A stretch of DNA of 64,000 nucleotides from Foetidibacter luteolus (lineage in GTDB: Bacteria; Bacteroidota; Bacteroidia; Chitinophagales; Chitinophagaceae): NCBI RefSeq assembly GCF_009650435.1, contig NZ_VVIP01000003.1, positions 259,238 to 323,237 on the forward strand, given 5' to 3'. This document shows positions 36,520 to 46,326 of the stretch, one piece after another. The notes below the pieces were generated by a model. That model did no database searches. It had not been told where the DNA came from and worked only from the letters and a program-made list of their open reading frames with translations. The translations under genes and the position numbers were made by a program. The number at the start of each line of letters is the position of its first letter. Positions within the stretch are counted from its first letter, which is position 1.

Positions 36520-39500
36520 ATGAAAATGAAAAGTGCACTATTGCTCAGCACAGTCATTCTCGTGCCGGGCTTTTATTCCCAGGTTTTTTCCCAGGCGCTG
36601 CAGGTTACAGGCAAGGTAACCAGTAGATCTACCGGAGAGGCGTTACCAGGCGCCACCATCAGTATTAAAGGAAGTAATACCACCACCATTACCGGTATGG
36701 ATGGAAATTTCAGGATTTCCGTTCCTCAAAGCGGGAGCGTGCTGGTTGTTACTTATACCGGCATGGCTACCCTGGAAAAGGTAGTTAACGGCGCAGGTAC
36801 ACTGAATTTTGAACTGGAAACCAGCGAAGACAAGCTGGAGGAAGTAGTTGTAGTAGGTTATGGCACCCAAAAGAAAACATCCCTTACCGCTTCCGTTGCC
36901 ACAGTAAAAGGCAGCGATGTGCAGCGCCAACCGGTGGGCGACCTCACCAACGCACTTGGCGGCCGGGCATCCGGCGTACTGTTTACCCAGGCAAGCGGCC
37001 AGGCGGGCAACGATGCTTCCCGCATCATGATCCGTGGCATTGGCACCAACGGTAATTCCGCGCCTTTGCTGATAGTTGATGGCGTGCCGAGGAATTTCAG
37101 CCAGCTAAATCCCGCCGATGTTGAAACCATCAGCGTGTTAAAAGATGCTGCTGCCGTTGCACCCTATGGTCTTGGCGGGGCCAACGGTGTTATCCTGGTT
37201 ACTACCAAAAAGGGTAAAACCGGCAGGCCAACACTTAGTTATGATGGTTATATAGGGCTGCAGAACCCTACCGTTATTACCAAATTTGTAGACTCTTACC
37301 AGTTTGGCCTGATGAAAAACGAGGGGGCACGTAATGCAGGTTCTACGGTAATGCCGTTTAGCGACGAGGTTCTTCAGAAATACCGCGATGGTTCCGATCC
37401 CGATAAGTATCCCAACATCAACCCGATTGATGATATGATTCAACGGAATACCATTATCTCCAGTCACAGCTTGTCGCTCACCGGCGGCAACGAAACCATA
37501 AAGTATAACATGGGGCTGGGTTATTTAACCCAGGAAGGCATGTTCCCCGGCATCAAATTCCAGCGATACAATGTATCTGCCGGTTTACAGGCACAGGCCA
37601 CCAAGAGTACACTGGTAAGCATATCTTTTAATGGGCGTGTAGAAAAGAGGAACCTTTCCGGCGCAGGCTACAATAACCAGAGTATTTTTGAAAACCTGAT
37701 CAATACTGTTGCCAACAGTACGCCACTGGTATATAGTAACGGCCTTCACCCTTATCTCTATGCAAACTTTTATGATAATCCCAGCTACCAGGATATTACA
37801 GGTAACACCCTGCTCAGCCAGTTTTCTATTGAGCAGAAGCTGCCTGTAAAGGGCTTGAGTGTAAAATTTGTGGGCTCGTATGATTTTAATCCTTTCGATC
37901 CTTACAACACCGATAACTCTGGCATAGCAAGCGTAACCCGCAGGTGGTATCAGTCTTTCCCGTACTATACGATAGACACAACCACCAATCCCTACACTTA
38001 TCCTATGATACCGCCCGCTACACTTCCTTCGTTTAGCGAGGAGTATCACCAAACACAGGCATTTACTTACCAGGGCTATATTAACTATGCCGGCAATTTT
38101 GGCAATAGCGCAGTAACTGGTCTTTTGGTACTGGAATCAAGGAATACAAAGTCAATGAGGTTCGGTGCAGGCAGAAACAATTACAACCTGCCTATACCGG
38201 AACTGTTTGCCGGTGGTGGTGGTGAATCAGACATCACCAATGATGGTAACTCTGGCGGCACTAAACAACGTTCACTGGTGTACAGGGTTACGTATGGCTA
38301 CGCCAACAAGTATTTGCTGGAGGCCTCGGGCCGTTATGACGGGCATTACTATTTCGCACCCGGCCGCAGGTTCGGTTTTTTCCCCGCCTTCTCTGCCGCA
38401 TGGCGTATTTCACAGGAAAAGTTTATGCAGAATGTTAAATGGATAGATGAATTAAAATTCAGGGGCTCATGGGGCCAGTCAGCCAATCTTGCGGGTAGCC
38501 CTTACCAGTACCAGACAGGGTTCCAGCTCTACGGCAACTCAGCTATTCTTAACGGAACGCAAACACAGGGATTATACGAACGTGCCGAGGCAAACCCCAA
38601 CATTACCTGGGAAAAAGCAATTAAAACAGACATTGGTATTGAAGCCAGGCTGTTTAAAGGGCTCCTGAATATTGAAGCGGATTATTTTCACGAGAAAAGG
38701 GACAATATGTTGCTGGCCCCAAGCGTAACGGTGCCTATTGAATACGGCGTTGACCTTTCACAGGTAAATGCCGGTGTTATGGTAAACCGCGGGTTTGAAT
38801 TCACCATTTCCAGCGACTACAATATCAGTAAAGACCTGAAGATTGGGTTTAGCGGAAACTTTACCTACGCCAAAAACAGGATGGTGGAAATATTCGAAAA
38901 CCCGGCCACTTATAATAACCCCAACCTAAGGAAAACAGGCCGGCCGCTGGATATTGGTTTTGGTTACCAAGCACTTGGTTATTTTACCCAGGATGATTTT
39001 ACCAGTACAGGCGACCTTAAGGAGGGCATCGCCCGGCAAACATGGAACGATAAGCTGTTTCCTGGAGACATCCGTTATGCCGACCTGAGCGGGCCTGATG
39101 GTAAGCCCGACGGATTGATTGACTTTAACGACCAGATAGCCATGAAGTACCCCGGCTATCCAGCTATTGTTTACGGTTTTACACCCAGCATCAGCTATAA
39201 GGGATTTGAATTGTCGTTGTTATTCCAGGGCGTTGGCCAAAGAGAAATACAAATAGCCAATTCCGCCGCATGGGCATTCGATAACAACAAAAATGCGCCC
39301 ATTACCACGCTTGATTACTGGACGCCGGAAAACCCCAATGCTTCTTACCCCAGGATGACTACCACGCCAACGCCTAATAATACGCAGGCGTCCACTTTCT
39401 GGCAAAGAAGTGTTTCTTATCTAAGGTTAAGAACGGGTATGTTAAGTTATACTTTGCCAGGCCGTGTAACCAGCAAACTGGGCATGAGCATGGTATCAGT

Positions 39501-39630
39501 GTATTTGTCAGGCCAAAACCTGGTAACGTGGACACCCATCGAAAACTTTGACCCTGAAATAAGCAACGGCAGGGGCTGGTATTTTCCCACGCAAAAGGCG
39601 GTTACCGCTGGCTTAAGGGTTCAATTCTAA
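36520..39630 (+). CDS. SusC/RagA-family TonB-dependent outer-membrane transporter
   Basis: 1036 residues from ATG 36520. Signal peptide, then a carboxypeptidase-regulatory-like domain (about 28-108: VTGKVTSRSTGEALPGATISIKG...LEEVVVVGYGTQKK), plug domain (VATVKGSDVQRQPVGDLTNALGGRASGV, IMIRGIGTNGNSAPLLIVDGVP, LKDAAAVAPYGLGGANGVILVTTKKGK) and a long beta-barrel ending in aromatic QF. It imports oligosaccharides captured by the SusD partner, powered by TonB. The substrate is probably a beta-glucan, given the GH16 gene. Confidence 0.96.
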   Translation: MKMKSALLLSTVILVPGFYSQVFSQALQVTGKVTSRSTGEALPGATISIKGSNTTTITGMDGNFRISVPQSGSVLVVTYTGMATLEKVVNGAGTLNFELETSEDKLEEVVVVGYGTQKKTSLTASVATVKGSDVQRQPVGDLTNALGGRASGVLFTQASGQAGNDASRIMIRGIGTNGNSAPLLIVDGVPRNFSQLNPADVETISVLKDAAAVAPYGLGGANGVILVTTKKGKTGRPTLSYDGYIGLQNPTVITKFVDSYQFGLMKNEGARNAGSTVMPFSDEVLQKYRDGSDPDKYPNINPIDDMIQRNTIISSHSLSLTGGNETIKYNMGLGYLTQEGMFPGIKFQRYNVSAGLQAQATKSTLVSISFNGRVEKRNLSGAGYNNQSIFENLINTVANSTPLVYSNGLHPYLYANFYDNPSYQDITGNTLLSQFSIEQKLPVKGLSVKFVGSYDFNPFDPYNTDNSGIASVTRRWYQSFPYYTIDTTTNPYTYPMIPPATLPSFSEEYHQTQAFTYQGYINYAGNFGNSAVTGLLVLESRNTKSMRFGAGRNNYNLPIPELFAGGGGESDITNDGNSGGTKQRSLVYRVTYGYANKYLLEASGRYDGHYYFAPGRRFGFFPAFSAAWRISQEKFMQNVKWIDELKFRGSWGQSANLAGSPYQYQTGFQLYGNSAILNGTQTQGLYERAEANPNITWEKAIKTDIGIEARLFKGLLNIEADYFHEKRDNMLLAPSVTVPIEYGVDLSQVNAGVMVNRGFEFTISSDYNISKDLKIGFSGNFTYAKNRMVEIFENPATYNNPNLRKTGRPLDIGFGYQALGYFTQDDFTSTGDLKEGIARQTWNDKLFPGDIRYADLSGPDGKPDGLIDFNDQIAMKYPGYPAIVYGFTPSISYKGFELSLLFQGVGQREIQIANSAAWAFDNNKNAPITTLDYWTPENPNASYPRMTTTPTPNNTQASTFWQRSVSYLRLRTGMLSYTLPGRVTSKLGMSMVSVYLSGQNLVTWTPIENFDPEISNGRGWYFPTQKAVTAGLRVQF

Positions 39631-39654
39631 TCTTAAACTTCAATTGTTATCTGT

Positions 39655-41367
39655 ATGAAATCTATAATAAATAACAGAAGGCTTTTAATACAGGCCGTGG
39701 TATGTGTGTTTTTACTGGCGGGCTGTAAAAAAGACGATTTCCTGGAAGTGCCCAATACCGGCGCAGTAAGCAGCGAAACTGCATTTGCCACCGAGGCCGC
39801 GGCAGACCTTGTGCTAAACGATGTGTACAGCAACCTGCCAGACCTCAACAACTTTATCTTCGAACCTTTCGATAGCTGGACGGACGATCTGATGACTGGT
39901 TTTAACTGGAACATCAGCTCCCAGGTAGCCAGGAGCAAGGCCAATATCAACTCTAATTCAGAACTTTGGTATACCTGGTCCGGCGCCTCTATGTGGCTGG
40001 AATGGGGTACGTTGTACAAAAAAGTGCGGAAGTGCAACGTATTTATACAGGGCGTGGAAAACTCTGCCCTGCCCGATACTTACAAAGGCAGAAAAATTGC
40101 TGAAGCAAGAACTTTGCGTGCCTTTTTCTACCAGCAGTTGTGGACTTTATATGGCGGTGTTCCCATTATCACAAAGCCCGATAATAAAAACACGGATGGA
40201 GATGCCATCTTTCACCCACGGGCAACTTTTGATGAAACTTTTACTTTTCTTCAAACAGAACTGGCAGAAGCCGCAGCCGCGCTGCCGGATAATAGCGGCA
40301 ACAATGGCCAGGGTAAAATAACCAAAGGCGCAGCTTTAACCATAAAGGGTTGGGTTGAGCTGTATTATGCCAGCCCGCTTAACAACCCGGGTAACGATGC
40401 AGCCAGGTGGGCTACAGCAGCGGCTACCAATAAGCAGGTAATGCAACTGGGCTACAGCCTCTATCCTAAGTACGACGAATTCTTTCTCACCACCGGTAAC
40501 GGAAACAATGAGGGTATCCTGTATCGGGAGTATCTTACTGTAAAACAAGGCAGCAATATTATTGGCTACCAGGGGCCTAACTATGTAGGGACCAACTGGC
40601 TTAGCTGGGGTGGTTCTACACCTACGCAGGAATTGGTAGATGATTATGCCATGGCCAACGGCAAAGTAATCAGCGATGCCGGCTCCGGCTATAATGCGCA
40701 AAACCCTTATGCCAACAGAGAGCCTCGTTTCCGCCAGTCTATCTTATACAATGGCAACACCTTTAACGGCACTGTATTTTTAAGTGCGGTAGGCTCCGGC
40801 AACAATGCTATTGACCTGGCCGATGCTACCGATAACACCAATACCGGCTACTGCACCAAGAAAAGAATGGATACTACCGTAAACATTTTCCAGGGCGGTG
40901 CAAGTGCACAGAATTATTATTACTTCCGTTATGCCGAAGTGCTGTTGAACTATGCCGAAGCGCAAAATGAGGCCGTAGGCCCAGACGCTTCTGTGTATGC
41001 CGCCATAGACGAAATAAGAACAAGGGCTGGCATACCCACACTTACCGCTGTTTATCCCGGCCTTACTAAAGACCAGATGCGTACCATGATACGCCGCGAA
41101 AGAAGAGTGGAACTTGCTTTTGAAGGCAAGCGCTATTTCGACCTGCTGCGTTGGAAAATAGCCGAAGTAAACCTCAACAAAGTAATGCACGGTATGGAAA
41201 TAACCTCCAACGGCAGCGGTGGTTACAATTACAAGGTAATTAACGCGGTACCTTCAGGTGCGCCACAATGGTCTTTCGATAAAAATAAGAATTACCTGTT
41301 GCCTATTCCGTTGAATGCGTTGGGGCAAAACCCGGCTATGAAAGATCATCAAAACCCGGGATATTAA
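39655..41367 (+). CDS. SusD/RagB-family surface glycan-binding lipoprotein
   Basis: 570 residues, 24 nt after the SusC stop. Lipoprotein signal with Cys in LLAG-C. Typical features: KKDDFLEVPNTGAVSSETAFATEAAADLVLNDVYSNL, AEARTLRAFFYQQLWTLYGGVPIIT, YYYFRYAEVLLNYAEAQNEAVG, IRTRAGIPTLTA, MIRRERRVELAFEGKRYFDLLRW and the ending NYLLPIPLNALGQNPAMKDHQNPGY. Forms the lid of the SusC transporter and binds the glycan at the cell surface. Co-transcribed with SusC. Confidence 0.96.
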   Translation: MKSIINNRRLLIQAVVCVFLLAGCKKDDFLEVPNTGAVSSETAFATEAAADLVLNDVYSNLPDLNNFIFEPFDSWTDDLMTGFNWNISSQVARSKANINSNSELWYTWSGASMWLEWGTLYKKVRKCNVFIQGVENSALPDTYKGRKIAEARTLRAFFYQQLWTLYGGVPIITKPDNKNTDGDAIFHPRATFDETFTFLQTELAEAAAALPDNSGNNGQGKITKGAALTIKGWVELYYASPLNNPGNDAARWATAAATNKQVMQLGYSLYPKYDEFFLTTGNGNNEGILYREYLTVKQGSNIIGYQGPNYVGTNWLSWGGSTPTQELVDDYAMANGKVISDAGSGYNAQNPYANREPRFRQSILYNGNTFNGTVFLSAVGSGNNAIDLADATDNTNTGYCTKKRMDTTVNIFQGGASAQNYYYFRYAEVLLNYAEAQNEAVGPDASVYAAIDEIRTRAGIPTLTAVYPGLTKDQMRTMIRRERRVELAFEGKRYFDLLRWKIAEVNLNKVMHGMEITSNGSGGYNYKVINAVPSGAPQWSFDKNKNYLLPIPLNALGQNPAMKDHQNPGY

Positions 41368-41396
41368 TAAGCGGCTATATTATCGAAAAATTTTCA

Positions 41397-41502
41397 GGGG
41401 GTGCCCCCAAGCTATCGCAAGGGGTCGGGCTTTCCGCTCGTACTCCGGCACAAGGCAGCACTGCGATGGCCTCACCGGGGTACCCGCTTCAATCCCTCAC
41501 CC
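41397..41502 (-). repeat. family A structured repeat, copy A6
   Basis: Inverted copy between the SusD and GH16 genes. Ends GGGTG (41399-41403) and CACCC (41498-41502). Inner arms CCGG...CCGG and GGC...GCC, the last arm CCCC/GGGG. The repeat lies in a gap of a likely operon without any obvious terminator, so it may affect GH16 expression. Confidence 0.9.
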
Positions 41503-41674
41503 AAAGTGTAACCTGTTGCCTTTTTTGCAGGCAGGTTTTTGCCGGGCATAGTCAATAAGCACGGGTGTTTAACATAGAGATTTCTTCTTTTTAATGTGTG
41601 GTTCCCTCTTTGCTGTTGGTTATACAGCAGCAACAGGAAAGTTTTGCCCAAAGCTTAAGGGCGGGTACATACCA

Positions 41675-42502
41675 ATGGTTATTTTTATAAACTCAAAACT
41701 TGAAACAGTGAAAAGAAATATACTGCTCGCTACACTTTTAATGGCATGCTGTTGCCAGGTAGTTACCGCCCAAACGGATGACCGCAAATGGCAACTTGTT
41801 TGGAGCGATGAGTTTGATTACACAGGATTGCCAGACAGCACAAAATGGGGTTACGATACAGGGGGCCATGGCTGGGGTAACAACGAGAAACAGTTTTATA
41901 CGGTAAAAAGATTACAGAACGCCTCTGTAAAAAACGGCTTATTAAGCATTACAGCGGTTAAAGAAAAGTATAAAAATGCCGGTTACACATCAGCCAGATT
42001 ATTAAGTAAAAACAAAGGCGATTGGAAGTATGGCCGCATAGAGGTAAGGGCCCAACTGCCTAAAGGGCGGGGCTTGTGGCCCGCTATATGGATGTTGCCC
42101 ACCGACTGGAAGTATGGCGACTGGCCCATCAGCGGCGAAATTGACATCATGGAGCATGTAGGCTACCTGCCAGATTCTCTTTTTGGCACGGTACATACAG
42201 GGGCTTATAACCACCGCATTGGAACGCAAAAAGGAAACAACATTTTCCGTAATGATGTTTCCAGTGCTTTTCACAATTATGTTTTGGTGTGGGATGAAAA
42301 TAAAATGGAAATCTACGTGGATGACGAGAAGTATTTCACCTTCAACAACGAAAAAAAGACTGAGAAAGAATGGCCCTTCGACCAGCGTTTTCACTTGCTG
42401 CTCAATGTAGCCGTAGGCGGCGATTGGGGTGGCAAAAAAGGGATAGATGATGCTGTTTTCCCGCAGAGTATGCAGGTGGATTATGTACGGGTGTACCAGT
42501 AG
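41675..42502 (+). CDS. secreted GH16 beta-glucanase (laminarinase-like)
   Basis: 275 residues from ATG 41675. GTG 41708 (VKRNILLATLLMACCCQVVTAQ) would give a shorter, cleaner signal peptide, so the start is uncertain; the frame is open to 41594. The catalytic motif WPISGEIDIMEHVG carries the GH16 nucleophile Glu, Asp and acid/base Glu, and further family features are LVWSDEFDYTGLPDSTKWGYD, GRIEVRAQLPKGRGLWPAIWMLP and VAVGGDWGG. Endo-hydrolysis of beta-1,3 or beta-1,3-1,4 glucan outside the cell would feed SusCD. Exact linkage cannot be told from sequence. Confidence 0.95.
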   Translation: MVIFINSKLETVKRNILLATLLMACCCQVVTAQTDDRKWQLVWSDEFDYTGLPDSTKWGYDTGGHGWGNNEKQFYTVKRLQNASVKNGLLSITAVKEKYKNAGYTSARLLSKNKGDWKYGRIEVRAQLPKGRGLWPAIWMLPTDWKYGDWPISGEIDIMEHVGYLPDSLFGTVHTGAYNHRIGTQKGNNIFRNDVSSAFHNYVLVWDENKMEIYVDDEKYFTFNNEKKTEKEWPFDQRFHLLLNVAVGGDWGGKKGIDDAVFPQSMQVDYVRVYQ

Positions 42503-42573
42503 ATAATGCAATCAGCGCATTACTTTGTAATGCTGCTCAACAAATTCCATCAACTGTTTAGCTAAATAAAATA

Positions 42574-42601
42574 GGCCGGGTAGAAACCCGGCCATTTTTT
42601 T
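42574..42601 (+). terminator. Rho-independent terminator of the GH16 gene
   Basis: GGCCGGGT-AGAA-ACCCGGCC, perfect 8 bp (42574-42593), then A and seven T. It starts 72 nt after the stop. The loop AGAA is the same as in the family D hairpins. Confidence 0.93.
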
Positions 42602-42694
42602 CTACTTTTTAATTGTCACATGGATAACCCCCGCTATCCATTTTCACTTTCACCTTTTTAACAGTTTATATAAAGTTTATTCTTTCAAAATATA

Positions 42695-42747
42695 GGGGCC
42701 TGCATAGAAATGCTGCCCCGTTTTTTAATCCAATATCCTATGAAAAA
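42695..42747 (-). repeat. terminator-like element, family D copy D2
   Basis: Plus-strand reading: GGGG, GCAT-AGAA-ATGC, CCCC, then GTTTTTTAATCCAATATCC and TATGAAAAAC. It shares leader and loop with D1 and D3. Unlike those, no minus-strand gene precedes it, and its T-run on the minus strand is poor (TATATTTTG), so it is not simply the terminator of a neighbour. Confidence 0.7.
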
Positions 42748-42948
42748 CCTGCCTGATATTTTCAATGCCCATGCCAATCGTAATAGCCTTTCATTTTCAA
42801 TTAGTTACAGGAAATTTTCCTTAACCGTATTCTCTTTATTGGAAAAACAGGTTTCAAAATGAAGCTGGAAGGTTTAGTTTGGTAACTGCCGCGCTGAACA
42901 TCTTACCAGGGAAATGTCATTAACTTAAGAAGCCAGCAGTTTTTTATT

Positions 42949-43127
42949 GCCCGAAGGGCATAAATAACAATAGCCACGGGTAAAACCCGTGGTTAGCGAA
43001 TAAATCGTCCAGCAACCCTGTAAGGGTTGAATATGCTCAAGGTTCAACCCTTGCAGGGTTGATCTTCCATGCTGAGGTAACCCCGGTTTACAACCGGGGC
43101 TATGGTTAGTAAAGCCTTTCAGGCTTT
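42949..43127. repeat. six consecutive 3-nt-loop hairpins
   Basis: Perfect short hairpins, each with exactly a 3-nt loop: GCCC/GGGC (42949), CCACGGGT/ACCCGTGG (42974-42992), CAACCCT/AGGGTTG (43013-43029 and again 43045-43061), CCCCGGTT/AACCGGGG (43081-43099), AAAGCCT/AGGCTTT (43111-43127). Non-coding. Similar short palindromic units occur in other Bacteroidota intergenic regions. Confidence 0.75.
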
Positions 43128-43620
43128 TATAGAAAGCTGTTTTGCTGACATTTCGCTATGAGTATAATTGAGTTGGTAGGCTCTTCCCAATCAGATGTTA
43201 AATAACTCGTTGTCTCATCAAATTCCCGCCTGCCTGTAGGCAAACAACTTGCATATCAGCATGGAACATAACAGTTAAGACCGCCCATTCTGTAAATTTG
43301 AAGCGCAGCAAATGTGCAGTTTGCTGCTATTTGTAAATGGATTGTATTATAACGATTGTTTTTATATGACATATTGCCGGAAATCTGCTGTGGAAGATAA
43401 TGTGGTGCTTACGTCCGTTTGATTGCTATGCCTGTTCAATTTTGCAACAAGTTTTAATGTAGGATTGTAGCGTAAGTACAAACTTTGCCACTACTAAAAC
43501 AATCGCAGATAGCGGGCATATTGCATAACACAGCATAGCAGGGCGGCACAACCGCAAACATTTAACGTTGAACAAAGGAACATTGAACAATTAAAACCTG
43601 TCTCCTGAAGGACAAGGAAA

Positions 43621-43704
43621 AAAAGACGAATAGTCGTTAAGGCGTACAAGAGTGCGACGCAACGGAAGCCTCATTCTTATTCCTGCTGCCGGGCCCATAA
43701 AAAT
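43621..43704 (-). repeat. family B intergenic repeat, copy B3
   Basis: Inverted copy. On the minus strand: ATGGGCCCGGCAGCAGG, spacer with GAGGCTTCC, GTTGCGTCGCACTCTTGTACG, then TATTCGTCTTTTT. The tail TATTCGTCTTT is shared with the copy at 61251-61357. Confidence 0.78.
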
Positions 43705-43797
43705 GCTTTGCCGGTAACGGATAACCATTGGTAAAATGCTTAATCCTGTTTCAAGTGAAAACTGCCATATAAACGAATGCTTTTAATTTTTGTATAG

Positions 43798-46305
43798 ATG
43801 CCTGGTAAAAACAAATTTGCGGAAAGGAAAAAATTATTGGTAGTAACAGCCATATTGCTGGCATGTGTAACCGGGCCATTGCTGGTAGTTCATGCCCAGT
43901 CTGAAGTTGCGGAATCAACACCACCCCCGGCCTCTTTCTGGCTTTGGGATTTTTTTGGCAGGCTGCACCCGCTGGTGGTTCACTTTCCTGTGGGCCTGTT
44001 GTTTTTTGCGGCGATACTTGAACTATTTACCTTAAAAAATTTTCGGGCAAAACTTCGTCCCGGCATTAATGTACTTGTGGTTGCAGGCGCTGTATCCGCG
44101 GTTGTATCGGCGGTATTTGGGTTGTTACTTGCCAGGAATGGTGATTATGGTAAAGATATTCTGGCCATTCACCAGTGGACGGGTATTGCCACAGCATTGC
44201 TTGGCGTACTGGCACTGGTAATTTTAAGAAGGGCTGAAAAACAGAATAACAGCAGTTTGGTTAAAGCCTATCGCGGCGTACTTTTTTTTACCGCACTGGG
44301 CGTTTCTGTTGCCGGCCATTATGGTGGGTCGCTTACACATGGCAGCGATTACCTTTCAGAAACATTACCGTGGAGCGAGGGTTACAAACCGGGCATATCT
44401 TCCAGCATAAACTTTGCTTCGCTGAAAGATGACACTGCAAAGCTTACACCTAACCAGGAAGCGGAATTGAGCATGCAGGTAAAAACCATCTTTGCCCATA
44501 ACTGTTACAAATGCCATGGCTCAGAAAAAGTAAAGGGCGATTTGCGGCTTGATGTGAAAGAAATGATTTTTAAAGGTGGCGAACATGGGCCTGTAATTGT
44601 TGCCGGCAACGCGTTGGAAAGCGAAATATTAAAACGTATAACACTGCCGGAAGGGGATAAAAAAGCCATGCCTTCTAAAGACAAAAGATTGTCGCAGCAG
44701 GAAATTGACATCATCAAATTATGGATACAGAAGGGCGCCCCCTGGCCGGCCAATTCAGAGAAAGATGTAATGTTCCGTGTGGCCCGGCTTCAGCCCAGGA
44801 ACCCGCCGCTACCTAAGGCTACAGAAGGTTTAACCAACCCTGTTGATATATGGGTAAATGAATACTTTAAAAAGAATGAAACAGATTGGCCTGAACTGGT
44901 AGCTGACAGGGTTTACCTGAAACGTATTTACCTGGATATAATTGGTTTATTGCCAACGCCGGAGGAAGAAAAAAACTTTACAGCAGATAAAAGAACAGAT
45001 AAAAGAGCGCAATGGGTACGGCAACTGCTTAACCGTAACGACGATTATGCCGGGCATTGGCTTACCTTTTGGAATGATGCCTTGCGCAACGATTATACTG
45101 GTACAGGCTATATTACCGGCGGACGGTTTAATATATCTGACTGGCTGTACAAATCCCTGCAATCTAATAAACCTTATAACCAGTTTGTACAGGAACTGAT
45201 TAGCCCTACCGAAGAATCCAAAGGATTTATTGAAGGCATAAAATGGCGGGGCGTTATTAATGCCAGCCAGAAAACAGAAATGCAGGCGGCGCAAAATGTA
45301 TCGCAGGTATTCCTCGGGCTTAACCTTAAATGCGCATCCTGTCACAACAGCTTCATCAGCAACTGGAAGCTGTCAGATGCTTACGCGTTTGCCACCATAT
45401 TCGCCGATACCGCCCTGGAAATAAACCGCTGCGATAAGCCTACGGGAAAGTTTATAAAGCCCGCCATGCTTTGGTCTGAGTTGGGTAACATAGACAGTGC
45501 TGCCACCACTTCAGTTAAAAGAAAACAGTTATCAGAAAATATTACCAACCCGTTAAATGGCCGTTTGTACCGCACATTAGTAAACCGGGTATGGGCGCAA
45601 ATGATGGGCCGTGGCCTTGTTGAACCTGTTGATGTAATGGACAACGAACCTTGGAGCCAGGATTTGCTGGATTGGATGGCCTTTAATTTTGTTGAAGGTA
45701 AATGCGATATTAAAGAGCTTATCTATCTTATCGCTACATCCAACACCTACCAATTGCCTTCTGTTGCCGTGAAAGACCCCAACAAAATAACGGCACAGGA
45801 CTTTAAGTTTAAAGGAATGCTGCGAAAACGCATGACTGCTGAGCAATTTTCTGATGCGGTAAGCGAAGTAATTGAACCTGTATTTCCTGATTCGCTGATG
45901 GGGTATAATCCATACAAGGAAAAAGGAAAAGAAAGTATTAAGCCGCTGTTTACAAGGGCCGCACTGGTAATCAACAATCCCTTCCTGATAGCGCTGGGCA
46001 GGCCCAGCCGGGAAACGGTTTCAACAGGCCGGGAATCGCAGGCAAACCTGCTGCAGGCGCTGGAATTGACCAAGGGAGAACGGCTGGACGGGGCTTTAAA
46101 AAGCGGCGCCGAAAAATGGTTGAAACAATACCAAAAAGCCGATGTAATCATTAACGAATTGTACAGCAGAGCTTTTAACAGGCAGCCGGATAAAAAAGAG
46201 TTTGAAGCCGCTAAAAAAGCGCTTGGGGATAACCCGGGCGTGGCAGAAGTGCAGGATCTTTTCTGGGCGGTGGTACTGTTGCCGGAGTTCCAGATAATTT
46301 ATTAA
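43798..46305 (+). CDS. DUF2231 - c-type cytochrome - PSD1 (DUF1549/DUF1553) fusion protein
   Basis: 835 residues. Signal peptide, then a DUF2231 membrane domain (about 45-185) with HPLVVHFPVGLLFF and further membrane segments. Then a planctomycete-type cytochrome domain (about 220-315) with heme motif CYKCH and a downstream DKKAMPSKDKRLSQQEIDIIKLWIQKGAPWP. A PSCyt2-type domain (about 340-545) with a second heme-like motif CASCH, and a PSD1 (DUF1553) domain (about 580-830). Likely a membrane-bound, periplasmic electron-transfer or oxidoreductase-type protein; the substrate is unknown. The start matches a box (TAATTTTTG) ending 5 nt before ATG. It is 21 nt from the DUF1501 gene, almost certainly an operon. 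Confidence 0.9.
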   Translation: MPGKNKFAERKKLLVVTAILLACVTGPLLVVHAQSEVAESTPPPASFWLWDFFGRLHPLVVHFPVGLLFFAAILELFTLKNFRAKLRPGINVLVVAGAVSAVVSAVFGLLLARNGDYGKDILAIHQWTGIATALLGVLALVILRRAEKQNNSSLVKAYRGVLFFTALGVSVAGHYGGSLTHGSDYLSETLPWSEGYKPGISSSINFASLKDDTAKLTPNQEAELSMQVKTIFAHNCYKCHGSEKVKGDLRLDVKEMIFKGGEHGPVIVAGNALESEILKRITLPEGDKKAMPSKDKRLSQQEIDIIKLWIQKGAPWPANSEKDVMFRVARLQPRNPPLPKATEGLTNPVDIWVNEYFKKNETDWPELVADRVYLKRIYLDIIGLLPTPEEEKNFTADKRTDKRAQWVRQLLNRNDDYAGHWLTFWNDALRNDYTGTGYITGGRFNISDWLYKSLQSNKPYNQFVQELISPTEESKGFIEGIKWRGVINASQKTEMQAAQNVSQVFLGLNLKCASCHNSFISNWKLSDAYAFATIFADTALEINRCDKPTGKFIKPAMLWSELGNIDSAATTSVKRKQLSENITNPLNGRLYRTLVNRVWAQMMGRGLVEPVDVMDNEPWSQDLLDWMAFNFVEGKCDIKELIYLIATSNTYQLPSVAVKDPNKITAQDFKFKGMLRKRMTAEQFSDAVSEVIEPVFPDSLMGYNPYKEKGKESIKPLFTRAALVINNPFLIALGRPSRETVSTGRESQANLLQALELTKGERLDGALKSGAEKWLKQYQKADVIINELYSRAFNRQPDKKEFEAAKKALGDNPGVAEVQDLFWAVVLLPEFQIIY

Positions 46306-46326
46306 ACAGTTTCAATTTTAATAAGT

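Larger units (their letters stand above)
42503..43797 (+). other. 1.3-kb gene-free stretch with hairpins and repeats
   Basis: Contains the GH16 terminator, element D2, a cluster of six hairpins, and family B copy B3. The short ORF at 42741 (36 codons, begins inside D2) has no family features and is not conserved with D1 or D3, so I do not call it. Nothing recognisable between about 43140 and 43620 except short A/T-rich, GAACAAAGGAACATTGAAC-like text. Confidence 0.7.

Noticed and set aside
42741..42851. 36-codon ORF starting inside element D2
   Set aside because: The frame is not kept in D1 (6 codons) or D3 (24 codons) despite the shared leader with ATGAAAA, so the conservation is not at the protein level.
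42949..43127. CRISPR array
   Set aside because: The hairpins are not identical direct repeats and spacer lengths are irregular; no cas genes anywhere in the window.
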